A program made the position numbers and the translations under genes. DNA of 64,000 bases from Streptomyces sp. ISL-96 (lineage in GTDB: Bacteria; Actinomycetota; Actinomycetes; Streptomycetales; Streptomycetaceae), in assembly GCF_018614035.1 (NCBI RefSeq), contig NZ_JAGGPA010000018.1, forward strand, positions 62,001-126,000, read 5' to 3'. The notes under the pieces are model-generated. The model was not told the origin of the DNA. It saw nothing but the letters and a program-made list of their open reading frames with translations, and searched no databases. Shown piece after piece: positions 43,381 to 51,870 of the stretch (its first letter is position 1; every line of letters begins with the position of its first letter).

Positions 43381-44130
43381 ATGGCGATTCCTGAAGAGGA
43401 GCGGGTACCGGAAGAGCAGCGTCTGGGGCCTGTGGTGCGCCGCGGCGACCAGATCCAGCCGGGCACGACCGACCAGCGGCTGCTGGACTCCAACGGCGAT
43501 ACCAGTTGGGTGCACACGGACCCCTGGCGCGTCATGCGGATGCAGGCGGAACTGGTGGACGGTTTCGGCGCCCTCGCCGAACTGCCGCCCGCCATCAGCG
43601 TCTTCGGTTCGGCGCGCACACGGCCGGGCACGCCCGACTACGAAGCGGGCGTGGAACTCGGCAGGGGGCTGGCCGAAGCCGGGTTCGCGGTGATCACGGG
43701 CGGTGGTCCGGGCGCGATGGAGGCGGCGAACAAGGGGGCGCGGGATGCCAAGGGCATCTCGGTCGGGCTCGGCATCGAGCTGCCCTTCGAGCAGGGCATC
43801 AACCCGCACGTCGACATCGGCGTGAACTTCCGCTACTTCTTCGTCCGAAAAATCATGTTCGTGAAGTACGCGCACGGCTTCGTGGTCCTGCCGGGCGGAC
43901 TCGGCACCCTGGACGAGCTCTTCGAGGCCCTGACGCTGGTCCAGACCCGCAAGGTCACGCGCTTCCCGATCGTGCTCTTCGGTACGGCGTACTGGAGCGG
44001 GTTGGTCGACTGGCTGCGCGAGACGGTGATCGCGCAGGGGAAGGCGTCCGAGAGGGACCTGCTGCTGTTCCACGTGACGGACAGCGTGAAGGAAGCGGTG
44101 GCGCTGGTTTCCAAGGAGTCGGAGAGGTAG
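43381..44130 (+). CDS. LOG-family nucleoside 5'-monophosphate phosphoribohydrolase
   Basis: A 249-residue TIGR00730/LOG protein. The hallmark PGGLGTLDELFE motif and the nucleotide-binding GGGPGAMEAANKGA are present. LOG enzymes release cytokinin-type bases from their monophosphates; in bacteria they may act on AMP and related nucleotides. It has about 60 extra N-terminal residues before the core fold, typical of the actinobacterial subgroup (Rv1205-like). ATG 43381 after GGAGGGAG. Conserved position after dapE. Confidence 0.93.
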   Translation: MAIPEEERVPEEQRLGPVVRRGDQIQPGTTDQRLLDSNGDTSWVHTDPWRVMRMQAELVDGFGALAELPPAISVFGSARTRPGTPDYEAGVELGRGLAEAGFAVITGGGPGAMEAANKGARDAKGISVGLGIELPFEQGINPHVDIGVNFRYFFVRKIMFVKYAHGFVVLPGGLGTLDELFEALTLVQTRKVTRFPIVLFGTAYWSGLVDWLRETVIAQGKASERDLLLFHVTDSVKEAVALVSKESER

Positions 44131-44148
44131 CAGCCGGCCACGCCGGAC

Positions 44149-44186
44149 GGGCTGAAGGGCTGCCGCGACGCGGCACTGTTCAGCCC
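44149..44186. terminator. Bidirectional terminator between LOG and folP2
   Basis: Outer stem GGGCTGAA/TTCAGCCC (44149-44156, 44179-44186) enclosing an inner stem TGCCGCG/CGCGGCA, in the gap between converging genes. Confidence 0.75.
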
Positions 44187-44203
44187 CTCCGGCCGCCCTG
44201 CGC

Positions 44204-45064
44204 TCAGGCCAGCCCCCGCCGCGCCACCGCCGGGGGCCGGTGGCCGGCGATGGACGCCACCATGTCCAGTACCTGCCGCGTCTCCGCGACCTCGTGCACG
44301 CGGTACACCTGAGCCCCCAGCCACGCCGAGACCGCCGTCGTCGCGAGCGTCCCCACCACCCGCTCCTTGACCGGCCGGTCGAGCGTCTCGCCGACAAAGT
44401 CCTTGTTGGACAGCGAGACCAGGACAGGGCGGCCCGTCGCCACCATCTCGCCCAGCCGCCGCGTCGCCTCAAGGCTGTGCCGGGTGTTCTTGCCGAAGTC
44501 GTGACCAGGGTCGATCAGGATCGCGTCGCGCCGTACGCCCAACTTCTCCGCCCGCTCCGCCAGCCCGACGGTCACGTCGAGGATGTCCGCCATCACGTCC
44601 TCGTACGTGACCCGGTGCGGCCGCGTCCGCGGCTGCGCGCCGCCCGCGTGCGTACACACCAGGCCCACGTCATAACGGGCCGCCACCTCGGCCAGCCGCG
44701 GGTCGACGCCGCCCCACGCGTCGTTCAGCAGGTCCGCCCCCACCTCGCAGACCGCCTCGCCAACCTCGTGCCGCCACGTGTCGACGCTGATCACCACGTC
44801 CGGGTGCCGCCTGCGCACCTCTGCCACGAAACCGACCGTGCGCCGCGCCTCCTCGGCCGCGCTCACCTCTTCGCCGGGACCGGCCTTCACGCCGCCGATG
44901 TCGATGATCGCGGCGCCCTCCGCGACCGCCTGCTCGACGCGGGCGAGCGCGGGCTCGTCGTGGAACGTCGCCCCCTGGTCGTAGAACGAATCCGGGGTCC
45001 GGTTCACGATCGCCATGATCACCGGTTCGTGCGCTCCGAACTCGCGCTGTCCCAGCCTGAGCAC
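44204..45064 (-). CDS. folP2: FolP2-type dihydropteroate synthase homologue
   Basis: A 286-residue TIM-barrel DHPS-family protein. The first motif reads IVNRTPDSFYDQG rather than the IVNVTPDSFSDGG of canonical FolP, and the pterin-site motif reads DPGHDFGKN rather than DPGFGFGK. These are the changes seen in mycobacterial FolP2, which is thought not to supply normal DHPS activity. GTG start with GAGGAGG upstream. Position beside LOG, DivIVA-like and tag genes is conserved. Activity on the true substrate is doubtful; a different pterin-related role is possible. Confidence 0.85.
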   Translation of the reverse strand: MLRLGQREFGAHEPVIMAIVNRTPDSFYDQGATFHDEPALARVEQAVAEGAAIIDIGGVKAGPGEEVSAAEEARRTVGFVAEVRRRHPDVVISVDTWRHEVGEAVCEVGADLLNDAWGGVDPRLAEVAARYDVGLVCTHAGGAQPRTRPHRVTYEDVMADILDVTVGLAERAEKLGVRRDAILIDPGHDFGKNTRHSLEATRRLGEMVATGRPVLVSLSNKDFVGETLDRPVKERVVGTLATTAVSAWLGAQVYRVHEVAETRQVLDMVASIAGHRPPAVARRGLA

Positions 45065-45169
45065 CGTGTTCCTCCTCGCGTCGGTCGCCTGCGACCTTAA
45101 CTGTCAGTGCCGCATGGCACGATCGGGACTGGACAGATTCCGCTGTGCGCGTGCCCCGGGGAGACGCTC

Positions 45170-45550
45170 GTGTTCTTGTTCTTGGTTGTGGCGATGGTCG
45201 TCGTGGTCGCCGCGGTCACCCTCGCCGTGGTCGGCGGAGGCGCCGGCGACAGTGGCGGGGTGCTGCCCGAAGCGGCGCCCGAACACCTGGTGGACCCGCT
45301 GCCCGCGACGCGCCCGGTGGGCCGCGCCGACGTCGAGGCGCTGCGCCTGCCGCTGGCCCCGCGCGGCTACCGCATGGCCGACGTCGACGACGTGCTCGCC
45401 CGCCTCGGCGCCGAGCTGGCCGAGCGGGACGCGCGGATCGCCGAGCTGGAGGCCGCGCTGGCCGGTGTCCAGGCCAGAGCGGTCGGCGGCGCGGACCTCT
45501 TCAAGGACGATCGCCTGCGAAACGGGCCGGGAGAGGAGCCGCAGTCATGA
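45170..45550 (+). CDS. Small membrane-anchored DivIVA-domain protein
   Basis: A 126-residue protein: an N-terminal transmembrane helix (FLFLVVAMVVVVAAVTLAVV) followed by one DivIVA N-domain-like unit (LRLPLAPRGYRMADVDDVLARLGAEL) and a short coiled coil (AERDARIAELEAALA). GTG 45170 behind GGGGAG. The stop overlaps the start of tag (ATGA). Homologues sit in the same place in mycobacteria (Rv1209). Likely a polar or septal membrane protein; partner unknown. Confidence 0.85.
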   Translation: MFLFLVVAMVVVVAAVTLAVVGGGAGDSGGVLPEAAPEHLVDPLPATRPVGRADVEALRLPLAPRGYRMADVDDVLARLGAELAERDARIAELEAALAGVQARAVGGADLFKDDRLRNGPGEEPQS

Positions 45551-46134
45551 TCGGCGGAGTCGAGCCGGGCCCGGACGGCGGCCCGCGCTGCCCGTGGGGC
45601 CTGTCCACCGAGGAATACGTCGCGTACCACGACGAGGAGTGGGGCCGCCCGGTCCACGGCGACGACGCGCTGTACGAACGCCTCTGCCTGGAGGCGTTCC
45701 AGTCCGGTCTGTCCTGGCTGACCATCCTGCGCCGGCGCGAGGGTTTCCGTACCGCCCTCGCCGGTTTCAAGATCGCGTCGGTGGCCGCCTTCACCGACGA
45801 GGACGCCGCGCGTCTGCTCGCCGACCCCGGGATCATCCGCAACCGCGCCAAGATCGAGGCGACCCTCGCCAACGCCAGGACGCTCGCCGGCTGGCAGGCC
45901 GGCGAGCTGGACACCCTGATCTGGTCGTACGCCCCGGACCCCGCGACGCGCCCGGCCCCGCAGACGATCTCGGACGTTCCCGCGATCACTCCGGAATCCG
46001 TCGCGCTGTCCAAGGCGCTCAAGAAGCGCGGCATACGTTTCGTCGGCCCGACCACGGCGTACGCCCTGATGCAGGCGTGCGGACTGGTCGACGACCACCT
46101 CGCTCAGTGCGTGGCGCGCGGCGGTGGGTCCTAG
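45547..46134 (+). CDS. tag: DNA-3-methyladenine glycosylase I
   Basis: A 195-residue TAG-family base-excision glycosylase removing 3-methyladenine from DNA. Family features: CPWGLSTEEYVAYHDEEWG (including Zn and catalytic-pocket residues), FQSGLSWLTILRRREGFR, and C-terminal FVGPTTAYALMQACGLVDDH. ATG 45547 overlaps the DivIVA-like gene's stop. Normal length. Confidence 0.96.
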   Translation: MIGGVEPGPDGGPRCPWGLSTEEYVAYHDEEWGRPVHGDDALYERLCLEAFQSGLSWLTILRRREGFRTALAGFKIASVAAFTDEDAARLLADPGIIRNRAKIEATLANARTLAGWQAGELDTLIWSYAPDPATRPAPQTISDVPAITPESVALSKALKKRGIRFVGPTTAYALMQACGLVDDHLAQCVARGGGS

Positions 46135-46152
46135 CACGGCGCCCGGCGGGAC

Positions 46153-46953
46153 TCAGCGGCCCACGTACTGCGGCTTCTCCTTCGCGATGAACGCCTGCAC
46201 CGCGATGGTGTGGTCCTCCGACGCGCCCGCCCTCGCCTGCAGTTCGTCCTCCTTTTCGAGGGTCTCGCTGAGGGTGTGGCCCGCGCCGTACGCCAGGGAC
46301 TCCTTCAGCGCGGCGTACGCGAGCGTGGGGCCCGCGGCCAGGGTGCGGGCGACCTTGGCGGCCTCGGCGGCCAGGTCGGCGGCGGGCACCAGTTTGTTGG
46401 CGATGCCCAGGTCGAACGCTTCCTGCGCGGAGACCGAGCGCGGGAAAAGCAGCAGGTCGGCGGCGCGGCTCTGGCCGATCAGGCGCGGCAGCGTCCACGA
46501 GACGCCCGAGTCGGCGGTCAGCGCGACCCCGGCGAACGACGTGTTGAAGGCGGCCGTGTCGGCGACGACCCGGTAGTCGGCGGCGAACGCGAAGCCCGCT
46601 CCGGCGCCCGCGGCGACGCCGTTTACGCCCGCGACGACGGGCTTCGGCATCTCGGTCAGGGCCCGCACGATGGGGTTGTAGTGCTCCCGCACCGTGCTCA
46701 TGGTCTGGCCGGCACCCGACTCCCGGTCGGCGGCGAGCGAGGAGATGTGCTCCTTGAGGTCCTGGCCCACGCAGAAAGCCCGGCCCGTGGCGGTGAGCAG
46801 GACCGCCCGTACCGCCGGATCGGCCGCCGCGGCCTGCACCGCGTCTCTCAGGGCGACCTTGGCCTCGGTGTTCATGGCGTTCATGGCGTCGGGACGATTG
46901 ATCGTGATCGTCGCGAGTCCGTCGGTCACCTCGTAGAGCACGGTGTCGGCCAT
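46153..46953 (-). CDS. Enoyl-CoA hydratase/isomerase family protein
   Basis: A 266-residue crotonase-fold protein. The oxyanion-hole segments NRPDAMNAMN and GVNGVAAGAGAGFAFAADY are visible, and the second catalytic region GVALTADSGVSWTLPRLIG has Asp rather than Glu at the usual acid position, resembling PaaG-type isomerases. Start ATG 46953. Likely acts in fatty-acid or phenylacetate-type CoA metabolism; no pathway neighbours indicate the substrate. Confidence 0.92.
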   Translation of the reverse strand: MADTVLYEVTDGLATITINRPDAMNAMNTEAKVALRDAVQAAAADPAVRAVLLTATGRAFCVGQDLKEHISSLAADRESGAGQTMSTVREHYNPIVRALTEMPKPVVAGVNGVAAGAGAGFAFAADYRVVADTAAFNTSFAGVALTADSGVSWTLPRLIGQSRAADLLLFPRSVSAQEAFDLGIANKLVPAADLAAEAAKVARTLAAGPTLAYAALKESLAYGAGHTLSETLEKEDELQARAGASEDHTIAVQAFIAKEKPQYVGR

Positions 46954-47267
46954 CGATGAGTCCCCTTTTGCGGCTGGAGCAGGCATGTTGTGCCCAGCAT
47001 GGCGGAGATCACCGGGGCTGCACATGTGACCTGCGTCTAACAATGTGAGGTCGGTGGGGGCCCGGCGGCGGCGAAGTATCGCAGGCGGACCGCCGAATTG
47101 AGCGGTTTTGAGAGAGCGCGTTGCACAAGCGATGCCGAGCGATGTTGGTCTTTGGGGTCCGCCATGCGGGATAATGACCTGGAAGCAATGTGTTCGATGC
47201 CGGTGACACAGCTGCCCGACTCGGGGCCGCCGGCTGCGATGAGCTGGTTTCAGGAAGGGGAACGAGC
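46954..47267. other. Divergent intergenic region (314 bp)
   Basis: Lies between the enoyl-CoA hydratase and DUF3117 genes and must contain two promoters. A GATAAT at 47170-47175 with TTGGTC at 47145-47150 (19-base spacing) is a weak candidate for the DUF3117 promoter. Two short open frames here lack ribosome sites and typical codon bias. No gene is called. Confidence 0.4.
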
Positions 47268-47435
47268 ATGGCGGCCATGAAGCCGCGAACGGGCGACGGC
47301 CCGCTCGAGGTGACCAAGGAGGGGCGGGGCATCGTCATGCGCGTTCCGCTCGAAGGCGGCGGACGACTTGTCGTCGAGCTGACTCCGGATGAGGCCGATG
47401 CGCTCGGCGACGCTCTGAAGAAGGTCGTCGGCTGA
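47268..47435 (+). CDS. DUF3117 protein
   Basis: A 55-residue protein of the very conserved actinobacterial DUF3117 family, recognised by MAAMKPRTGDGPLEVTKEG and VELTPDEADALGDALKKVVG. ATG 47268 follows GGAAGGGG. Function unknown, but near-invariant sequence across actinobacteria implies an essential interaction. Homologue of Rv1211. Ends before a strong terminator. Confidence 0.95.
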   Translation: MAAMKPRTGDGPLEVTKEGRGIVMRVPLEGGGRLVVELTPDEADALGDALKKVVG

Positions 47436-47457
47436 CGCGGAAGCGACCGAACTTTTC

Positions 47458-47494
47458 CACTGCCCCGGTACGCCGCAAGCGTGCCGGGGCAGTG
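47458..47494 (+). terminator. Terminator after DUF3117
   Basis: 16-bp stem CACTGCCCCGGTACGC/GCGTGCCGGGGCAGTG with one G-U wobble and loop CGCAA, 22 bases past the stop. It also faces the end of the methyltransferase gene and may serve both. Confidence 0.88.
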
Positions 47495-47529
47495 CTATGT
47501 GCGGGGGCGGGCGGGGCGAACGCGCCCGG

Positions 47530-48165
47530 TCAGCCGCGGCGTACCCCGCAGAGCAGGCCGTCGCCCACCGGGAGCAGCGTCGGGACGAGCCGGTGGCTCT
47601 CGCGCACCTCGCGCAGCAGCTCGCGCAGGCGCAGGACCTCCGGCGGCTGAGCAGCGGAGTCGACCGTGCGGCCGTCGGCGAAGACGCCCTCGAACACGAC
47701 GATTCCGCCGGGCTTCAGCAGGCGCAACGATTCAGCGAGGTAGTCCATGTATTCGAGACGGTCGCCGTCGCAGAAGACGATGTCGTACCCGCCGTCGGCG
47801 AGGCGGGGGAGTACGTCGAGGGCGTTCCCGGGGATGAAGCGCGCGCGGTTCGCGGCGTAGCCGGCGGCGCGGAACGCCTCGCGGGCGAACTGCTGCCACT
47901 CCGGCTCCGGGTCCACCGTGGTGAGTACGCCGTCGGGCCGCATCCCATCGAGCAGATAGATGCCGGAGACGCCCGTACCCGTACCGATTTCGGCCACCGC
48001 CTTGGCGTCCGCGGTGGCAGCGAGAAGCCGCAGCGCGGCACCGGTTCCCGGTGACACCGGGCGGATTCCTGCCTCCCGGGCCCGATCGCGCGCCCAGTGC
48101 AGGGCTTCGTCCTCGGCGACATAGGCGTCGGCGAACGCCCAGTTCGTCTGCCGGTTGGCGGTAAT
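47530..48165 (-). CDS. O-methyltransferase, probable AUU start
   Basis: A class I SAM-dependent methyltransferase (DUF/COMT-like) with SAM motif VAEIGTGTGVSGIYLL, acidic loop VDPEPEW and post-motif FCDGDRLEY. The family N-terminal helix (WAFADAYVAEDEALHWARDRA) is encoded upstream of the first ATG/GTG/TTG in frame (GTG 48057). No ATG, GTG or TTG occurs in frame before it for over 100 bases. The only well-placed start is ATT at 48163-48165, with AGGAG eight bases before it, giving 211 residues. If GTG 48057 were used, 36 conserved residues would be lost. Divergent from the sigma factor gene, as Rv1220c is from sigE. Confidence 0.8.
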   Translation of the reverse strand: MTANRQTNWAFADAYVAEDEALHWARDRAREAGIRPVSPGTGAALRLLAATADAKAVAEIGTGTGVSGIYLLDGMRPDGVLTTVDPEPEWQQFAREAFRAAGYAANRARFIPGNALDVLPRLADGGYDIVFCDGDRLEYMDYLAESLRLLKPGGIVVFEGVFADGRTVDSAAQPPEVLRLRELLREVRESHRLVPTLLPVGDGLLCGVRRG

Positions 48166-48217
48166 GGCCCTCTCCTGTCCCCGTAGTTGCGCACCCGTGA
48201 CTGTATCCGCTGACGTC

Positions 48218-48247
48218 GGGAACCCGCAGATGGGACCGGGCGTTGAA
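48218..48247 (+). promoter_or_regulatory. ECF-type promoter of the sigma factor operon
   Basis: GGGAAC at 48218-48223, 18 bases, then GTTG at 48242-48245: the -35/-10 pattern of group IV (SigR/SigE-type) promoters. Transcription would start near 48250, only about 15 bases before the ATG at 48265, leaving the SD GGGGGAG in a short leader. It suggests autoregulation or control by another ECF sigma. Confidence 0.7.
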
Positions 48248-48264
48248 AGAGGACAGGGGGAGAC

Positions 48265-49116
48265 ATGGATCAGGACCGCATGCGGCTTCCAAATTCGCGT
48301 AAAGATGCTTATCCGGAGCTAACGGGCGAGGTGGCTATGGTAGGGGCTCCACTGGACACCACCAGAGCCGATAGGGGAGGTGCGGCTGCGCCTGTGGATC
48401 GGGGAGGAGTGCTGCGGCGCTTTCTCAGGTCGGCGGGTGGGCCGAAATCCGTGACCGACATTGCTGACCGCACACCTTCCACGTACTCCGCGCAGACCGC
48501 GACGTTCGCCTCAGATGCGGAATCTCAGGCGTGGACACCTCCCACCTGGGAGGAGATCGTCAGCACGCACAGTGGTCGCGTCTACCGCCTTGCCTACCGC
48601 CTGACCGGCAATCAGCACGACGCCGAGGATCTCACCCAAGAGGTCTTCGTCCGCGTCTTCCGCTCGTTGTCGACGTACACGCCCGGCACCTTCGAGGGCT
48701 GGCTGCACCGCATCACGACCAACCTGTTCCTGGACATGGTCCGCCGCAAGCAGCGCATCCGCTTCGACGCGCTCGGCGACGACGCGGCCGAGCGGCTGCC
48801 GAGCCGCGAGCCGTCCCCGCAGCAGGTCTTCAACGACACCCACTTCGACGCGGACGTGCAGCAGGCGCTGGACACCCTCGCGCCCGAGTTCCGTGCGGCG
48901 GTCGTGCTCTGTGACATCGAAGGCCTGTCCTACGAGGAGATCGCCGCGACGCTGGGCGTCAAGCTCGGGACCGTACGCAGCCGGATCCACCGCGGTCGCT
49001 CCCACCTGCGCAAGGCTCTGCAGCACCGGTCTCCCGAGGCGCGCGCCGAGCAGCGCTCGCTCGCGAGTGTGGGCAGCGGCGTCACCGTGGTGGGCGGAGA
49101 GGGCGGAGCCGAGTGA
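48265..49116 (+). CDS. sigE: ECF RNA polymerase sigma factor (SigE-like)
   Basis: A 283-residue group IV sigma factor. Region 2 includes [20 protein letters not shown] and region 4 [20 protein letters not shown]. The N-terminal 90 residues are an extra, poorly structured segment; ATG 48338 (MVGAPLDT) is an alternative start. The short leader from the promoter at 48218-48247 favours 48265. The stop overlaps the anti-sigma start (GTGA). By synteny (methyltransferase, sigma, anti-sigma, htrA, tatB) it is the counterpart of mycobacterial SigE, an envelope-stress sigma; it is not the S. coelicolor protein originally named SigE for cell-wall stress. Confidence 0.93.
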   Translation: MDQDRMRLPNSRKDAYPELTGEVAMVGAPLDTTRADRGGAAAPVDRGGVLRRFLRSAGGPKSVTDIADRTPSTYSAQTATFASDAESQAWTPPTWEEIVSTHSGRVYRLAYRLTGNQHDAEDLTQEVFVRVFRSLSTYTPGTFEGWLHRITTNLFLDMVRRKQRIRFDALGDDAAERLPSREPSPQQVFNDTHFDADVQQALDTLAPEFRAAVVLCDIEGLSYEEIAATLGVKLGTVRSRIHRGRSHLRKALQHRSPEARAEQRSLASVGSGVTVVGGEGGAE

Positions 49117-50087
49117 GTGGCACCCGACCGACCTCTGCCGAGCAGCACCTGGGGGACCGGCTGGCCGCCCTGGTGGACGGCGAGCTGAGCCACGACGTCC
49201 GCGAGCGGGTCCTGTCGCACCTGGCGACCTGCGCCAAGTGCAAGGCCGAGGCCGACGAACAGCGCCGCCTGAAGAGCGTCTTCTCGACGACCGCGCCGCC
49301 GCCGCCTTCCGAGGGCCTGCTGGCCCGGCTCCAAGGGCTGCCCGGAGGCGGCCCCGGAGGTGACGACAGCGACGGCCCGAGGCCGTTCGGGCAGGGAGGC
49401 TTCGGCAACGGGGTCTTCGGCCCCGACACGCCGAGAACGAGACCCGGCAGACCCGGCAACAACTTCGACTTCGAGTACGCTCCGGCCGCCGGGCACGCCG
49501 GCGTGCTTCCCGGCGCCGCGCCCGGGCGTGGCTTCCGCATCCATGACGTGGGCCGCGCGGAGACCGAGCGTTCCGGCGGGCGCGGCAGGCGGCTGGCCTT
49601 CGCGGCAGCGAGCGCCGTGTCACTCGCGGCGTTCGCGCTCGGCGGCGCCATGCCGGTCGGATCTGCCGGCGAACCCACCGCGAGGAGCGGCGGCTCGGGC
49701 AACAACGTCACGCCGCAGCGCGCGCCGAGCCCGAGCGGTGTCGTCGCGGAGAACAACCGCCGCCGCGCCACGGGCAACAACCTCCTCGCGGCCAGTGCCA
49801 GTGCCGGTACCAATGTCGGTACCCATGCCGGTACCGACGCCACCGCGCCGTCCAGGCTCTTCGGAGCTGGGACAGGGCAGGGCGGCGCGCAGGGGCACGC
49901 GCTGACGCAGCCGTTCTCGGCGCCCGCGCTCACCGGCCAGACCCCGCTGCCGTTGATACGCCGGTCGGGTTCCGCCCTGGCGCTGGCGTACTACCCTGGC
50001 CACCGCCCGTCGGTGACCGTGCCGCCGTCGCTGTCCCCGCTTCAGCTGGCCACTCCTTCACAGCCTGGACTGCCCGTTTCTCCCTGA
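49113..50087 (+). CDS. Zinc-binding anti-sigma factor (RseA-like)
   Basis: A 324-residue protein with an N-terminal ZAS domain (about 10-55) containing the HLATCAKC (Hx3Cx2C) zinc motif, which holds the sigma factor. A Pro/Gly-rich linker leads to a transmembrane helix near 170-190 ([20 protein letters not shown]) and a low-complexity outer region with [14 protein letters not shown] runs. GTG 49113 overlaps the sigma stop, giving one-to-one expression. It would inactivate the sigma factor until an envelope or redox signal, possibly via proteolysis. Confidence 0.9.
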   Translation: MSGTRPTSAEQHLGDRLAALVDGELSHDVRERVLSHLATCAKCKAEADEQRRLKSVFSTTAPPPPSEGLLARLQGLPGGGPGGDDSDGPRPFGQGGFGNGVFGPDTPRTRPGRPGNNFDFEYAPAAGHAGVLPGAAPGRGFRIHDVGRAETERSGGRGRRLAFAAASAVSLAAFALGGAMPVGSAGEPTARSGGSGNNVTPQRAPSPSGVVAENNRRRATGNNLLAASASAGTNVGTHAGTDATAPSRLFGAGTGQGGAQGHALTQPFSAPALTGQTPLPLIRRSGSALALAYYPGHRPSVTVPPSLSPLQLATPSQPGLPVSP

Positions 50088-50108
50088 GACTGGTTGAATC
50101 CTGGGAGG

Positions 50109-50127
50109 GTGCCCCCAGTGGGGGCAC
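50109..50127 (+). terminator. Short hairpin between anti-sigma and protease genes
   Basis: GTGCCCCC-AGT-GGGGGCAC, perfect 8-bp stem with a 3-base loop 22 bases after the anti-sigma stop. Probably a partial terminator separating sigma/anti-sigma expression from htrA. Confidence 0.6.
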
Positions 50128-50181
50128 GGACAACGAGGTGGCACGGCCCAACGGGCGTGCTCGTGGGGTTGCGGGGAGAGC

Positions 50182-51717
50182 ATGGACGAGGGCAAGCCCG
50201 CCGGGCCGAAGGCAAAGTGGTGGAGCCGTCCCGCACCGGTTCCGGGGGCGCCGGAGCCGGAATCGGAGCGGGAGCCGGCGCAGGTCCCGCAGCCGCGTCC
50301 GCAGCCCCTGCACGCGCCCGATCCGTACGCCACACCGCCGTACGGAGGCCCCGGCCCCTGGGCGCCCGCGCCGCCCGTGCAGCGCCCGGTGCCGACCCCG
50401 CCGCACGGCACGTTCGTACCACCGGGACCACCGGGACCACCGGGAGCACCGGGAGCGCCTGTGACGAACGGGGCCGGAGTGCCCATGGCACCGCCCCAGC
50501 AGACCCAGCATCCCCAGCCCTCTCACTGGCTTCAGTACGACCCCTGGGGCGTGCCCCAGCAGCCGCTGACCCACTCCGGTGACCCCGCGGCCGGCAGCCG
50601 GCCGAAGAAGGACCGCCGGGGCACGCTGCTCGTCGGGGCGCTGCTGGTCGCGCTGGTCGCCGGCGGCATCGGGGGCGGCGTCGGGGCGTACGTCGAACGC
50701 AACGGCGGCATCACCCGCGTCGAACTGCCGCAGGCGCGGCAGGAGGCCGGCAAGGGCCGCGCCCCGGACAGTGTCGCGGGCATCGCGGCCAGTGCCCTGC
50801 CGAGCGTCGTCACGCTGCATGTCAGCGGGGTCGGCGAGCAGGGCACGGGCACCGGGTTCGTTCTCGACGCCAAGGGCCACATCCTCACCAATGACCACGT
50901 GGTGGAGCCCGCCGGTGCCGACGGCACCATCAACATCACCTTCAGTGGCGGCCAGACCGCGAAGGCGAAGCTCGTCGGCAAGGACAGCGGCTACGACCTC
51001 GCGGTCGTCCGGGTCCTCGGCGTCGACGGGCTGAAGCCACTGCCCCTGGGGAACTCGGAGAACGTCCAGGTGGGTGACCCGGTGGTGGCCATCGGCGCGC
51101 CGTTCGACCTTCAGAACACCGTGACCTCCGGGATCATCAGCGCCAAGGAGCGCCCCATCACCGCGGGCGGCGAGAAGGGCGACGGCAGCGACGTCAGCTA
51201 TGTGAACGCGCTCCAGACCGACGCCCCGATAAACCCGGGCAACTCCGGCGGCCCGCTGGTGGACGCGCAGGCCCGCGTCATCGGCATCAACAGCGCCATA
51301 CGCGCGGCGGACAACAGCGCGGGCCTCGAAGGCAGCCAGGGCGGCAGCATCGGCCTGGGCTTCGCGATCCCCATCAACCAGGGCAAGCGCGTCGCCGAGG
51401 AGCTCATCAACACCGGGAAGGCGACGCACCCGGTGATCGGCGTGACGCTGGACATGAAGTACGCGGGCGACGGCGCCCGCGTCGGCACCAAGGGCGCCGA
51501 AGGCCCGTCGGTCACGCCCGGCGGTCCCGGCGCCCGCGCCGGGATCAAGCCCCGCGACATCATCACCGAGGTCAACGGCCAGAAGGTGCACAACGGGCAG
51601 GAGCTGATCGTCAAGATCCGCGCCCACCGCCCCGGCGACCGGCTGGAACTGACCGTGGTGCGCGCGGGCAAGGAGCGCACGGTGTCCGTGACGCTCGGCT
51701 CGGCGGACGGCAACTGA
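50182..51717 (+). CDS. htrA: HtrA-type membrane serine protease with PDZ domain
   Basis: A 511-residue protein. A disordered Pro-rich cytoplasmic N-terminus includes a collagen-like PPGPPGPPGAPGAP run, followed by a transmembrane helix near 153-175 (LLVGALLVALVAGGIGGGVG), a trypsin-like domain with catalytic His239 (TNDHVV), Asp272 (YDLAVV) and Ser355 (GNSGGP), and one C-terminal PDZ domain (GARAGIKPRDIITEVNG). It degrades or refolds damaged exported proteins. Location after sigma and anti-sigma suggests quality control in the same stress response. Confidence 0.95.
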   Translation: MDEGKPAGPKAKWWSRPAPVPGAPEPESEREPAQVPQPRPQPLHAPDPYATPPYGGPGPWAPAPPVQRPVPTPPHGTFVPPGPPGPPGAPGAPVTNGAGVPMAPPQQTQHPQPSHWLQYDPWGVPQQPLTHSGDPAAGSRPKKDRRGTLLVGALLVALVAGGIGGGVGAYVERNGGITRVELPQARQEAGKGRAPDSVAGIAASALPSVVTLHVSGVGEQGTGTGFVLDAKGHILTNDHVVEPAGADGTINITFSGGQTAKAKLVGKDSGYDLAVVRVLGVDGLKPLPLGNSENVQVGDPVVAIGAPFDLQNTVTSGIISAKERPITAGGEKGDGSDVSYVNALQTDAPINPGNSGGPLVDAQARVIGINSAIRAADNSAGLEGSQGGSIGLGFAIPINQGKRVAEELINTGKATHPVIGVTLDMKYAGDGARVGTKGAEGPSVTPGGPGARAGIKPRDIITEVNGQKVHNGQELIVKIRAHRPGDRLELTVVRAGKERTVSVTLGSADGN

Positions 51718-51870
51718 GGGACGTGCGCACCGGTCCGCACGGCAACGTGTACGTGAAGGTACCGTCCGGACAGACTGGGCGGGTACCGTGGACCGGGCCC
51801 GGACCGGTCCTCTGCCTGCGGCGGGGAGGCCCACCGACCCGCGGGCGCGGAGAACCCAAGGAGCAACAAG

